Source: Simkania negevensis (GTDB lineage: Bacteria; Chlamydiota; Chlamydiia; Chlamydiales; Simkaniaceae). Taken from it: a stretch of DNA of 11,042 bases. The stretch lies in the NCBI GenBank assembly GCA_016191565.1, contig JACPWA010000001.1, positions 1 to 11,042 on the forward strand, read 5' to 3'. Both the position numbers and the translations under genes were made by a program. Of this stretch, positions 5,463 to 11,042 are shown in pieces. Position 1 is the stretch's first letter. The number at the start of each line of letters is the position of its first letter. The notes beneath the pieces were generated by a model. The model had not been told where the DNA came from. It was given only the letters and a program-made list of their open reading frames with translations, and made no database searches.

Positions 5463-7436
5463 CTAATTGAGAGCAACTGCAGCGGCAGCTGGAGTCTTTG
5501 GTGATAAGAGCAGGATAAGGTCTTTCATGATATTTGAAGTCTCTTCTAATTGCAGGTCATTTTGTCCATATTTCTCCACTGTCTCAAGGTCAAGCTCCTC
5601 TTTTTTTACCTCTTTTAAAAAATTTTGATAATTTTTATTCGTCGAGATCCGCTTTTCTGAATTTTTTTTCAAAGTGGTAATATAAGAGCCATAGAGATCG
5701 AGCTTTTCTTGCTTGTCTTTCTTATAGTGGGCCATCATCTTTCCTCGGTGGATAGGGTGCACGTCGGAAAGGGTATCGGTAAAGTTAGGCGGAATCTGAT
5801 CGTTTTCTAAAGGAAACTTGGCAAAAGATTCTCCCACTTTTGCTTCAATGAGTCCCCCAGGAACCTCAACATCTACAGGAGTGCCGTGCAGCTGAGGACT
5901 TTTCCCCGATACCGTGTAGTAGAGTCCTCGGGTCACTTTGTATTCCCCTTGAGGGTTGATTTTGGAGAACTTGCTCGATTCTAAGGTAAATGTTTGATAA
6001 CTTCCTTTTCCCCAGGTATGGGGATCCCCGATCAGAATTGCTCTTCCGTAATCTTGAAGGGTTTGAGCTACGATCTCTGCAGCAGAGGCACTCCCTTTAT
6101 TTGTTAAAACAAGAAGAGGACCATCCCAGGTAAGCTCATTTTCTAGATTGCGTAGATGCTGGATAGTACCTGAGCTATCTTTGATAGAGACCACTACCCC
6201 CTTTTTGATAAAAAGCCCAGTGACAGCAACTGCTTGAGGAAGGAGTCCTCCCGAATTGTTTCTCATGTCTAAAATCACACCGAGCAGTTTTTCTTTCTGC
6301 TTAAAATGATTGATTGCTTCTTTGAGATCAGAAGCGGAAGAAGCTTTTGGATCTTGATAAAAGGAGTGGAGACGAATGTGAGCAATCACCCCGTCGCCAT
6401 AGGGAAGAGCTTCGCTTTCAAAGCGAGCTTCTTTAAGGACAATTTCATCTCTAACAATATCAACGTCGAATGGTTCTATTTTTTTTTCTTTCTCTTCGCT
6501 ACTTTCTCGCAGGATGGTGAGAGTCACACTGCTCCCCTCTGGACCTCGGATAAGCTCTACAGCATCTGAGATTTCCATCCCAACTACAGGTTCTTTGTTC
6601 ACGGCGATAATCTTATCTCCTTCTTTGAGTTTTCCACTCCTAAGAGCAGGCCCCCCTTCCAGAAGCCTTACAAGGGTAAAACCACTTAGATCATCGCGCA
6701 GTTGAGCTCCGATTCCAAAAAGGCGCTGCTGCACCTGGATCATAAATTGTTTTGCTTCATGAGGGGTAAAATAGACGGTGTGATTATCTAAGGCAGCAGT
6801 AAAGGCTTTAAGAAAGAGAGCAAGGAGTTGTTTAGTTTGATCAGAAGCGTTATGTTGTAAAAGCTCCTGCTCTCTTCCTAATCTTCTTTTGATGAGCCTC
6901 TTGGAAAACTGTTCCTTTGTTTCAAAGTCGATCTTTTCTGCTGTGGTAAGTTGAAGAGCTCTGATGCGCAGAAGGCGGTTTGCGAGCTCTTCTTCCGTTT
7001 TTGACCATGTGAGCTCTTTAAATTCAGAAGGCTGCACGTTTTGTGGGAGGGGGATAGAGGTGAGCTTTTCTTCGAGTTGATTTCTTCTTTCGATTGCTTC
7101 TATAGCTTTTTTATAGATCTCTTCAAAAAGGGTAAACTTTTCTTTTTTAATCTCTTTGATCGCTTCATCAAGGAGTTGCGGAGTTGGTTCTTTCCATTTA
7201 ATTATTTGATTTTCAGTCAGATATGACTTTATTGGGTCGATTTCCTGAAGAAAATTCTCAATGGTTCGCCTCATGATCTCTGAGGTCCAATCTTTGTGGG
7301 AAACATGGGCTTTAAAAATTTCTTCTGTCTTTTTTCGTGTAGTATGAGGAGTGAGATCGGGGGGTTTGGCTTCAAGAACGAGAGGAAGGATAACTATTAA
7401 TACATTAATAATGAGCAACTTAAATAAGTTTTTCAC
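5463..7436 (-). CDS. tsp: Tail-specific protease Tsp (C-terminal processing peptidase, S41 family)
   Basis: A 657-residue periplasmic serine protease that degrades or trims proteins by recognising C-terminal tails; in C. trachomatis the homologue is CT441. An N-terminal signal segment of about 23 residues precedes a helical region. A PDZ domain spans about 238-315 (FGIGAQL, GPALRSGKLKEGDKI) and the S41 core about 345-535. The catalytic serine is Ser451 in GSASAAEI, with Lys477 and Gln481 in WGKGSYQ; the 26- and 4-residue spacings equal those I recall for CT441 (Ser455, Lys481, Gln485). A DUF3340-like C-terminal region follows (about 540-650). The start is GTG at 7436, backed by AGGAG eight bases upstream; length fits the chlamydial family (about 645). 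It is divergent from euo and lies 66 bases upstream of the broken gltX on the same strand. Confidence 0.93.
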   Translation of the reverse strand: MKNLFKLLIINVLIVILPLVLEAKPPDLTPHTTRKKTEEIFKAHVSHKDWTSEIMRRTIENFLQEIDPIKSYLTENQIIKWKEPTPQLLDEAIKEIKKEKFTLFEEIYKKAIEAIERRNQLEEKLTSIPLPQNVQPSEFKELTWSKTEEELANRLLRIRALQLTTAEKIDFETKEQFSKRLIKRRLGREQELLQHNASDQTKQLLALFLKAFTAALDNHTVYFTPHEAKQFMIQVQQRLFGIGAQLRDDLSGFTLVRLLEGGPALRSGKLKEGDKIIAVNKEPVVGMEISDAVELIRGPEGSSVTLTILRESSEEKEKKIEPFDVDIVRDEIVLKEARFESEALPYGDGVIAHIRLHSFYQDPKASSASDLKEAINHFKQKEKLLGVILDMRNNSGGLLPQAVAVTGLFIKKGVVVSIKDSSGTIQHLRNLENELTWDGPLLVLTNKGSASAAEIVAQTLQDYGRAILIGDPHTWGKGSYQTFTLESSKFSKINPQGEYKVTRGLYYTVSGKSPQLHGTPVDVEVPGGLIEAKVGESFAKFPLENDQIPPNFTDTLSDVHPIHRGKMMAHYKKDKQEKLDLYGSYITTLKKNSEKRISTNKNYQNFLKEVKKEELDLETVEKYGQNDLQLEETSNIMKDLILLLSPKTPAAAAVALN

Positions 7437-7475
7437 TCAAAACTCTCCTACATAAAAGTCTATTGTTTTTTCTAT

Positions 7476-7481
7476 CTTATA
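7476..7481 (-). promoter_or_regulatory. Possible -10 box for tsp
   Basis: On the minus strand TATAAG (5 of 6 to TATAAT) lies about 40 bases upstream of the tsp GTG start. No good -35 box is visible at 16-18 bases, so this is a weak suggestion only. Confidence 0.2.
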
Positions 7482-7593
7482 CCATTTCAACGCTTTAGTG
7501 CTATTTAAAGTCTAAACAACTATTTTTAAACTGGTTAGATGCTTTTTTTTCTTGGTATGGTTCAAGATTCTCTGAAAAAACAAAGGAAATAGA

Positions 7594-7622
7594 TTGATTT
7601 CAATTCAATTTTTTGTAATAAT
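7594..7622 (+). promoter_or_regulatory. Candidate promoter for euo
   Basis: TTGATT at 7594-7599 (4 of 6 to TTGACA) and AATAAT at 7617-7622 (5 of 6 to TATAAT) are spaced by 17 bases within a very AT-rich divergent region. It would give a leader of about 100 bases before the euo ATG. Other AT-rich choices exist nearby, so the exact site is uncertain. Confidence 0.3.
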
Positions 7623-7727
7623 AGATACCAATGAGGAAAGAAATATTAACAAATTGTAAAAAAAGTGAATCTTAAAGCCTAATGTGAAAGGCATAAGAAA
7701 GTCATTTATGGATTGAGGAGGATAAAT

Positions 7728-8180
7728 ATGGAAAATAATGAAAAGATGGTTGCGGAAATTATTGATGAAGTACCTAAGAAAAAAAAGGTGGTCTCGATTA
7801 CTGAAGCAGCAAAGATAAACAATGTTACAAGACAAGCAATTTACGTTGCTATTAAACAGAATAAACTAAGAGCGAGAAAAGAAGCAACTCGTTGGACAAT
7901 TCATCTAGATGATCTAGAAGAATACAGAAGACAAAAGTATTCTCGTGCAAAGTCTACCTACAAAGGGGAATTGCTGTTTGATAACCAAAAAGGGTTTTTC
8001 TCTGTAAACCAAGTAGCACAAATCCTCGGCGTTCCGGCGCAGAAGGTTTATTATGCTACTCGAATCGGTATGCTCAAAGCATCTCGCAAAGGAGCTGCTT
8101 GGGTGATTCACACAGATGATGTGAAAGAATACAAAGCAAAATACCTAAGCAATACAAATGCAAGTAGTCAGGCAATGTAA
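7728..8180 (+). CDS. euo: Euo, chlamydial early DNA-binding repressor of late genes
   Basis: Euo is a phylum-specific transcription factor, known in C. trachomatis as an early-expressed repressor of late (infectious-form) promoters. The 150-residue product consists of a short acidic/lysine-rich N-terminus and two tandem modules of the excisionase/MerR-like winged-helix type: residues about 22-71 (VSITEAAKI, VTRQAIYVAI, RWTIHLDDLEEY) and about 90-139 (FSVNQVAQI, VPAQKVYYAT, AWVIHTDDVKEY). The linker YKGELLFDN and the TRQAIYVAIK and VYYATR segments match my memory of the Chlamydia protein. ATG at 7728 is chosen because AGGAGG at 7716-7721 is six bases upstream; a TTG at 7713 lies inside that ribosome site. 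It has its own 290-base upstream region, divergent from tsp, and ends in a terminator. Function is by homology. Confidence 0.9.
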   Translation: MENNEKMVAEIIDEVPKKKKVVSITEAAKINNVTRQAIYVAIKQNKLRARKEATRWTIHLDDLEEYRRQKYSRAKSTYKGELLFDNQKGFFSVNQVAQILGVPAQKVYYATRIGMLKASRKGAAWVIHTDDVKEYKAKYLSNTNASSQAM

Positions 8181-8186
8181 ATTGCC
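8171..8186 (+). other. GNRA-loop hairpin across the euo stop codon
   Basis: GGCAAT (8171-8176) pairs perfectly with ATTGCC (8181-8186) around the loop GTAA, a GNRA-type tetraloop whose last three bases are the euo stop codon TAA. The pairing is read directly; a role in mRNA stability or termination of translation is inference. Confidence 0.55.
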
Positions 8187-8193
8187 ACTCTAG

Positions 8194-8217
8194 CCTCTTC
8201 CTAGATGAGGAGAGAGG
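8194..8217 (+). other. Stem-loop in the euo 3' untranslated region
   Basis: CCTCTTCCT (8194-8202) pairs with AGGAGAGAGG (8208-8217) with a single bulged base and a five-base loop AGATG. It sits between the stop-codon hairpin and the terminator. No U-tract follows, so it is not itself a terminator. Confidence 0.45.
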
Positions 8218-8228
8218 ATCTGCTTTAT

Positions 8229-8256
8229 AAAAAGGGCTCTTTTGGGCCCTTTTTTT
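8229..8256 (+). terminator. Rho-independent terminator of euo
   Basis: AAAAAGGGC (8229-8237) pairs with GCCCTTTTT (8246-8254) around an eight-base loop, and the run of T continues to 8256. It lies 48 bases after the euo stop, in the right orientation for euo. Confidence 0.85.
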
Positions 8257-8290
8257 ATTTCAAAATTCATCTTAATATAGTGGATTAAAT

Positions 8291-8421
8291 TTTGGATGAT
8301 AAAATTGGCTGCAAGATTTTTGCATGGAATGCAGCATGGAGAACGAAGCGACTTTGTAAAGTCGGTGAGTTCAAATGCGAGATTCCATGCGAAAAGACGC
8401 GGATAAATTTTATCATGCAAA
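8291..8421. repeat. 131-base nested palindrome (possible structured RNA or small mobile element)
   Basis: Three concentric pairings are readable. The outer arms 8291-8306 and 8406-8421 are complementary at 15 of 16 positions (one G-G mismatch). The middle arms 8317-8330 and 8382-8395 form 14 pairs including one G-T (core GCATGGAAT with ATTCCATGC). The inner hairpin is CGACTT (8349-8354) with AAGTCG (8359-8364) around TGTA. Four further pairs (8309-8312 with 8399-8402) link outer and middle stems. An alternative stem GCTGCA (8309-8314 region) with TGCAGC (8330-8335 region) would compete with the middle one. It could be a small RNA, a miniature inverted-repeat element or a bidirectional terminator region; the sequence alone does not decide. 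Confidence 0.55.
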
Positions 8422-8433
8422 GTTTAATACATT

Positions 8434-8762
8434 ATACCATTTATCAAAAATAAGCATACAACTTCGATTCATATAACACATCACCTTTAATCCATCTTTT
8501 CTCGCTCATGTTTAAAAACATGGGCTTCGAAACAATAGACTTCTCTCGAAACTCGCTTTGTTTGGAAAAATGGCGCGTTTTAGACAGGTCTTAAAAACGA
8601 TTTTGAAGACAATGTGGGAACACATGGCTGAAAAAATCGGTTTTTAGAGATGGCAAAAATCGTTGTTTTGGCAAATAAATGGAGTTTCGAAAGGAGTCTA
8701 ATGACTTAAATGTGCCGTGTTACCTCATTCGAATCTGCACGTTTATTTTTGATAAATGGTAT
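8434..8762. mobile_element. 329-base imperfect palindrome with 20-base terminal inverted repeats, MITE-like
   Basis: The first 20 bases (8434-8453) are exactly complementary to the last 20 (8743-8762). The complementarity continues inward: 8454-8495 matches the reverse complement of 8701-8742 at 28 of 42 positions without gaps, and 8536-8565 matches that of 8671-8700 at 24 of 30. The left arm carries an extra 40 bases (8496-8535) that contain their own hairpin (CATGTT/AACATG, 8507-8522). Near the middle are ATGTG-GGAA-CACAT (8612-8625) and repeated AAAATCG blocks. If the element is taken as 8435-8761 it is flanked on both sides by TTA; if as 8437-8759, by TA, as IS630/mariner-type elements leave. 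No transposase is encoded. A non-autonomous element is inferred; a long structured RNA is the alternative. Confidence 0.5.
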
Positions 8763-8804
8763 TATGCAAAAAGAAAAAGTAGGGGGAAAAAAGATTTTGC
8801 AAAG

Positions 8805-8868
8805 TCAATAGCTTTAAAAATCATAAGGCTATTCAAGTGAATAGAGTGGAAATTTTTAAAGCGATTGA
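8805..8868. repeat. 64-base palindrome downstream of the phosphatase gene
   Basis: The arms 8805-8821 and 8852-8868 pair at 16 of 17 positions, with an uninterrupted core GCTTTAAAAAT/ATTTTTAAAGC and one mismatch. Inside lies a second hairpin, CTATTC (8829-8834) with GAATAG (8839-8844) around AAGT. It begins 22 bases beyond the stop of the minus-strand phosphatase gene, so it may help end that transcript, although no clean T-tract follows on that strand. Confidence 0.5.
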
Positions 8869-8889
8869 AGTTCAAATCTTCCTTTCTAC

Positions 8890-9423
8890 TTAAGGTAAGT
8901 TCAAAAGTTTGGCTGTCCATCTATTTCCTGCTACAGGAAGGAAATGGATAAGAGCGCAGTTGTCAATATCCCAGTTGTGATCAGCAATACTTAGCTTATG
9001 ACAAAGTGCCCAATGAATACCCCAGTGGGCAATAACTAGTACTGGTGCTGTATAAGATAAAGCAAGTCGGATCCCGTCCAAGGTCTGAGAAAAGAAGCCT
9101 TCTACCTTCTTTATAGGGATTGTTTCATTTTGAACTGTAATCATATCTTCCAAGACATCTGATGTACATTCTCTCAGATCATTGATCTGAATCTGTTTAA
9201 CATTGAGTGCACTCGCAGCAATTGCCATTGTCTCTTTGACCCGTTTAAGAGGGCTATGACAGATGGTTTGAATCGGAAGAGAGGAAATAAGAGGTTTGAT
9301 AAGATAAGCTTGCCTTTCCCCCATTTGATTGATGGAGACATCAAAATCAGAGAGAATGTTTTTTGCGTTATGCTCCGTTTCGCCATGCCTTAAGAAATAG
9401 AATTCATGCCTTGGAATAATCAT
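8890..9423 (-). CDS. Histidine phosphatase (phosphoglycerate-mutase-like) family protein
   Basis: A 177-residue cytoplasmic protein of the branch-1 histidine phosphatase superfamily. It has the phosphohistidine motif FLRHGET (Arg12, His13, Gly14), SPLKRVKET with Arg61 (second phosphate-binding Arg), LREC with Glu85 (the acid/base position) and VIAHWG with the second catalytic His133. Family members act as phosphoglycerate mutases, SixA-like, cobalamin-pathway (CobC-like) or broad phosphatases. At this length it is shorter than true cofactor-dependent phosphoglycerate mutase (about 230-250), so a small-molecule phosphatase is more likely; the substrate is unknown. The ATG at 9423 overlaps the recJ stop in an ATGA arrangement, so it is probably translated by coupling from recJ. 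It is the last gene of that transcript, followed by the palindrome-rich gap. Confidence 0.82.
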   Translation of the reverse strand: MIIPRHEFYFLRHGETEHNAKNILSDFDVSINQMGERQAYLIKPLISSLPIQTICHSPLKRVKETMAIAASALNVKQIQINDLRECTSDVLEDMITVQNETIPIKKVEGFFSQTLDGIRLALSYTAPVLVIAHWGIHWALCHKLSIADHNWDIDNCALIHFLPVAGNRWTAKLLNLP

Positions 9424-11042
9424 GCAACTTGAAAGTCTTTAATTAAAAGCTGGATGCTCGATTTATTCATAAAGAGATTAACATGAGGGGTGAAGGCAAT
9501 CTTTAGCTTCATATTTTTCTTCATTAGATGTGATTTTAAATGGCCAGCTCCGAAAGCGATTCCTTCAAGCATCCGTTCTTTTTGCTCGAGATATAGTTTT
9601 AAATGGATCTTGCCAATCACTTTTGGCATCCAAGATTGTTTTGCTTCTGAATAGAGAATCGGAGGGGGATTTCCTGTGCCATAGGGTTCTAAAAGTTGCA
9701 TCGAATCGAGAAATTCAAATGTCAGATCTTCAAAGGTAATCAGCGCATCGACCTGCAGTTTAGGAAGGATATCCTCTTTTTTTAAAGAGTGATTCGCATA
9801 TTCAATGAATTCTTTTTCAAATGCTGGAATATTGCTTGCGTCAATGAGAAGGCCAGCAGCAAAATCATGTCCACCAAAGTTGAGAAGGAGCTCTTCAAAT
9901 TTTCGCAAAGGGGCTAGGATCGGAAATTCTGGAATGGTCCGGATCGATCCTTTCCCAATCCCTTCATCAATGGCAATGATCAATGTAGGACGGTTGTATT
10001 GTTTAGAAATTCGTGCAGAGAGGATAGGGATAATGCCAGGATGCCATTTTGTGGAATGCAGAACGATTGCTTTATGTTTCAGAATGTTAGGATTTTTTAG
10101 AAGGACAGCTTCAATATCCGCTGCATCCCTTTTCTCAATTTTTTGTCTTTCTAAGTTATTATCATCGAGCTCCTTTGCTAAAGAAGATGCGTTTTTTTCA
10201 TCCTGCATGAGGAGGAGCTCGACCCCTTTGGTCGGGTTGGCAATTCTTCCTAGGCTGTTGAGCCTTGGGGCAATTTTGGAAGCGATATCAGTTGTATTCA
10301 AAGTACTGGGTTCCACATCGGAAATTTCCATGAGTTTGAGGAGGCCAAGCCGCTTTGTTTTAGCAAACTTCTTAAGGCCATAGCGGACCAAAATTCGATT
10401 TTCTCCAAGGAGAGCTCCCATGTCAGCCACTGTTCCTAAAGCGACCAGGTCCAAGTAGTTTTTTAGGTCAATTTTTGTAGCGCTGATTTTTCCTGTCGAA
10501 ACAAATAGATTTGTGAGTGCATGGGCAAGTTTAAAGGCAACTCCTACGCCGGTAAGGTCTCGATTGGGGTAGGAGCTGGTTTTTAGTTTCGGGTTTAAGG
10601 TGGCAATACAGCGAGGAATTTTGTCGGTAGGCTCATGGTGATCGGTGATGATTACGTCGATATTTTTAAGAGGAAAGGCTTCAATCTCTTTTGCGGCAGT
10701 AACTCCACAATCGACTGTGATCATAAGCTGACATTTACTTTGCATTGCAAATTGGAGGGCGTCGGTAATAAGGCTGGGAAGAGAAGAGCTCCGATTGGGA
10801 ACATAGTAAAACACTGTGGCGCCCAAAGAGCGCAGAAATCCCACAAGGAGAGTCGTACCGGTAATCCCATCCACATCATTATCTCCGTAAATCAATATGG
10901 CTTGCTTTTCAGCTAAGGCTTGTGCTATTCTATTTGTCGCCTTGTTCATATCAAGAAGAAGATTAGGAGAGTGGAGATTGGGAAGTTTTGCATAGAGAAA
11001 TGAGCGATGAAAATGACAAATTAAGGCAAAAGCTCTCCGACC
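9420..11042 (-). CDS. recJ: Single-stranded-DNA-specific exonuclease RecJ (N-terminus cut by window edge)
   Basis: RecJ degrades single-stranded DNA 5' to 3' in RecF-pathway recombination and mismatch/base-excision repair. An internal Met lies at 10949, but the frame stays open to the right edge and the upstream codons read like RecJ (RSFLYAKLPN, NLLLDM), so the real start is outside the window; 540 codons plus stop are present, against about 565-590 for the family. Counting from Met 10949: motif I IYGDNDVDGITG (Asp-x-Asp; Asn replaces the common Tyr), ITVDCGV, the TDHHEP DHH motif, GTVADMG, and RLNSLGRI. The DHHA1 part has WHPGIIPILSARI, GKGSIRT and the GGHDFAAGL motif, then an OB-fold-like C-terminal region with EPYGTGNPPP. 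Key metal ligands are present. Its stop overlaps the phosphatase start. Confidence 0.94.
   Translation of the reverse strand, partial: GRRAFALICHFHRSFLYAKLPNLHSPNLLLDMNKATNRIAQALAEKQAILIYGDNDVDGITGTTLLVGFLRSLGATVFYYVPNRSSSLPSLITDALQFAMQSKCQLMITVDCGVTAAKEIEAFPLKNIDVIITDHHEPTDKIPRCIATLNPKLKTSSYPNRDLTGVGVAFKLAHALTNLFVSTGKISATKIDLKNYLDLVALGTVADMGALLGENRILVRYGLKKFAKTKRLGLLKLMEISDVEPSTLNTTDIASKIAPRLNSLGRIANPTKGVELLLMQDEKNASSLAKELDDNNLERQKIEKRDAADIEAVLLKNPNILKHKAIVLHSTKWHPGIIPILSARISKQYNRPTLIIAIDEGIGKGSIRTIPEFPILAPLRKFEELLLNFGGHDFAAGLLIDASNIPAFEKEFIEYANHSLKKEDILPKLQVDALITFEDLTFEFLDSMQLLEPYGTGNPPPILYSEAKQSWMPKVIGKIHLKLYLEQKERMLEGIAFGAGHLKSHLMKKNMKLKIAFTPHVNLFMNKSSIQLLIKDFQVA

Larger units (their letters stand above)
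8181..8889. other. 709-base convergent gap without a credible gene
   Basis: This gap between the ends of euo (plus) and the phosphatase gene (minus) contains no reading frame with a ribosome site or recognisable protein. In order it holds the euo 3' hairpins and terminator, a 131-base nested palindrome, a 329-base imperfect palindrome with terminal inverted repeats, a purine-rich spacer (8763-8804) in which I see nothing further, and a 64-base palindrome. Each is listed separately. Confidence 0.8.

Noticed and set aside
7713..7727. TTG at 7713 as the euo start, adding five residues.
   Set aside because: This TTG overlaps the AGGAGG ribosome site that serves the ATG at 7728.
8322..8390. A tRNA-like gene: seven or more acceptor-type pairs (GCATGGA/TCCATGC), an anticodon-like hairpin with TTGTAA, and GTTCAAAT as in a T-loop.
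   Set aside because: The T-stem (GTGAG against GCGAG) does not pair, the anticodon loop has six bases, there is no proper D-arm, and the outer pairing continues well beyond seven pairs. It is better explained by the nested palindrome.
8190..8420. A 76-residue open frame on the minus strand.
   Set aside because: It runs through the euo terminator and the nested palindrome, has no ribosome site and resembles no protein; it is a chance frame.
8181..8889. A CRISPR array or replication origin in the repeat-rich gap.
   Set aside because: There are no regularly spaced direct repeats with spacers and no DnaA-box cluster; the order present is inverted repetition.
9805..10383. A 192-residue open frame on the plus strand opposite recJ.
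   Set aside because: It is antisense to the conserved DHHA1 region of RecJ, has no ribosome site and is Ser/Arg-rich, as is common for shadow frames.

Overview
The window looks like chromosomal DNA of a member of the phylum Chlamydiae, most likely a lineage outside the genus Chlamydia (an environmental, amoeba-type or metagenomic chlamydia). The strongest marker is a 150-residue homologue of Euo (7728-8180), the DNA-binding repressor of late genes that is restricted to this phylum. The gene neighbourhood agrees: ispF, a flavodoxin-less CysJ-type reductase, gltX, the Tsp protease, euo and recJ lie close together, as they do (from memory) in C. trachomatis around CT434-CT447. Base composition is AT-rich, and several genes use GTG or TTG starts with good Shine-Dalgarno sequences.

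Layout. Positions 1-1999 (minus): a murA cut by the left edge, preceded by an ATP-grasp-like gene whose stop lies 11 bases before the murA start, so the two form an operon. Positions 2054-2584 (plus): ispF of the isoprenoid pathway, transcribed away from that operon. Its tail overlaps, head-on, the tail of a small three-helix membrane protein of the SemiSWEET/PQ-loop type (minus), which follows the cysJ-like gene (minus) with a 14-base gap. Positions 4013-4153 (plus): a 46-residue lipoprotein gene whose stop overlaps the gltX stop. Positions 4150-5396 (minus): gltX, in which a block of roughly 90 codons is missing and the reading frame is broken. Positions 5463-7436 (minus): Tsp/CtpA protease. 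Positions 7728-8180 (plus): euo. Positions 8890-9423 and 9420 to the right edge (minus): a histidine-phosphatase gene translationally coupled to the end of recJ.

Between the convergent ends of euo and the phosphatase gene lie 709 bases without a credible gene. This gap is not featureless. It holds three closely spaced hairpins at the end of euo (the last is a terminator), a 131-base nested palindrome, a 329-base imperfect palindrome with 20-base perfect terminal inverted repeats that resembles a miniature transposable element, and a third palindrome of 64 bases. This stretch is the best candidate for something undescribed.

Most of the genes are housekeeping: cell-wall precursor synthesis (murA), isoprenoids (ispF), Glu-tRNA charging (gltX), periplasmic proteolysis (tsp), DNA repair (recJ) and control of the developmental cycle (euo). 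Points worth a second look are the broken gltX, the intact catalytic cysteine of MurA (C. trachomatis has aspartate there), the two-fold internal duplication in Euo, the orphan reductase without a flavodoxin domain, and the small membrane protein and lipoprotein genes.
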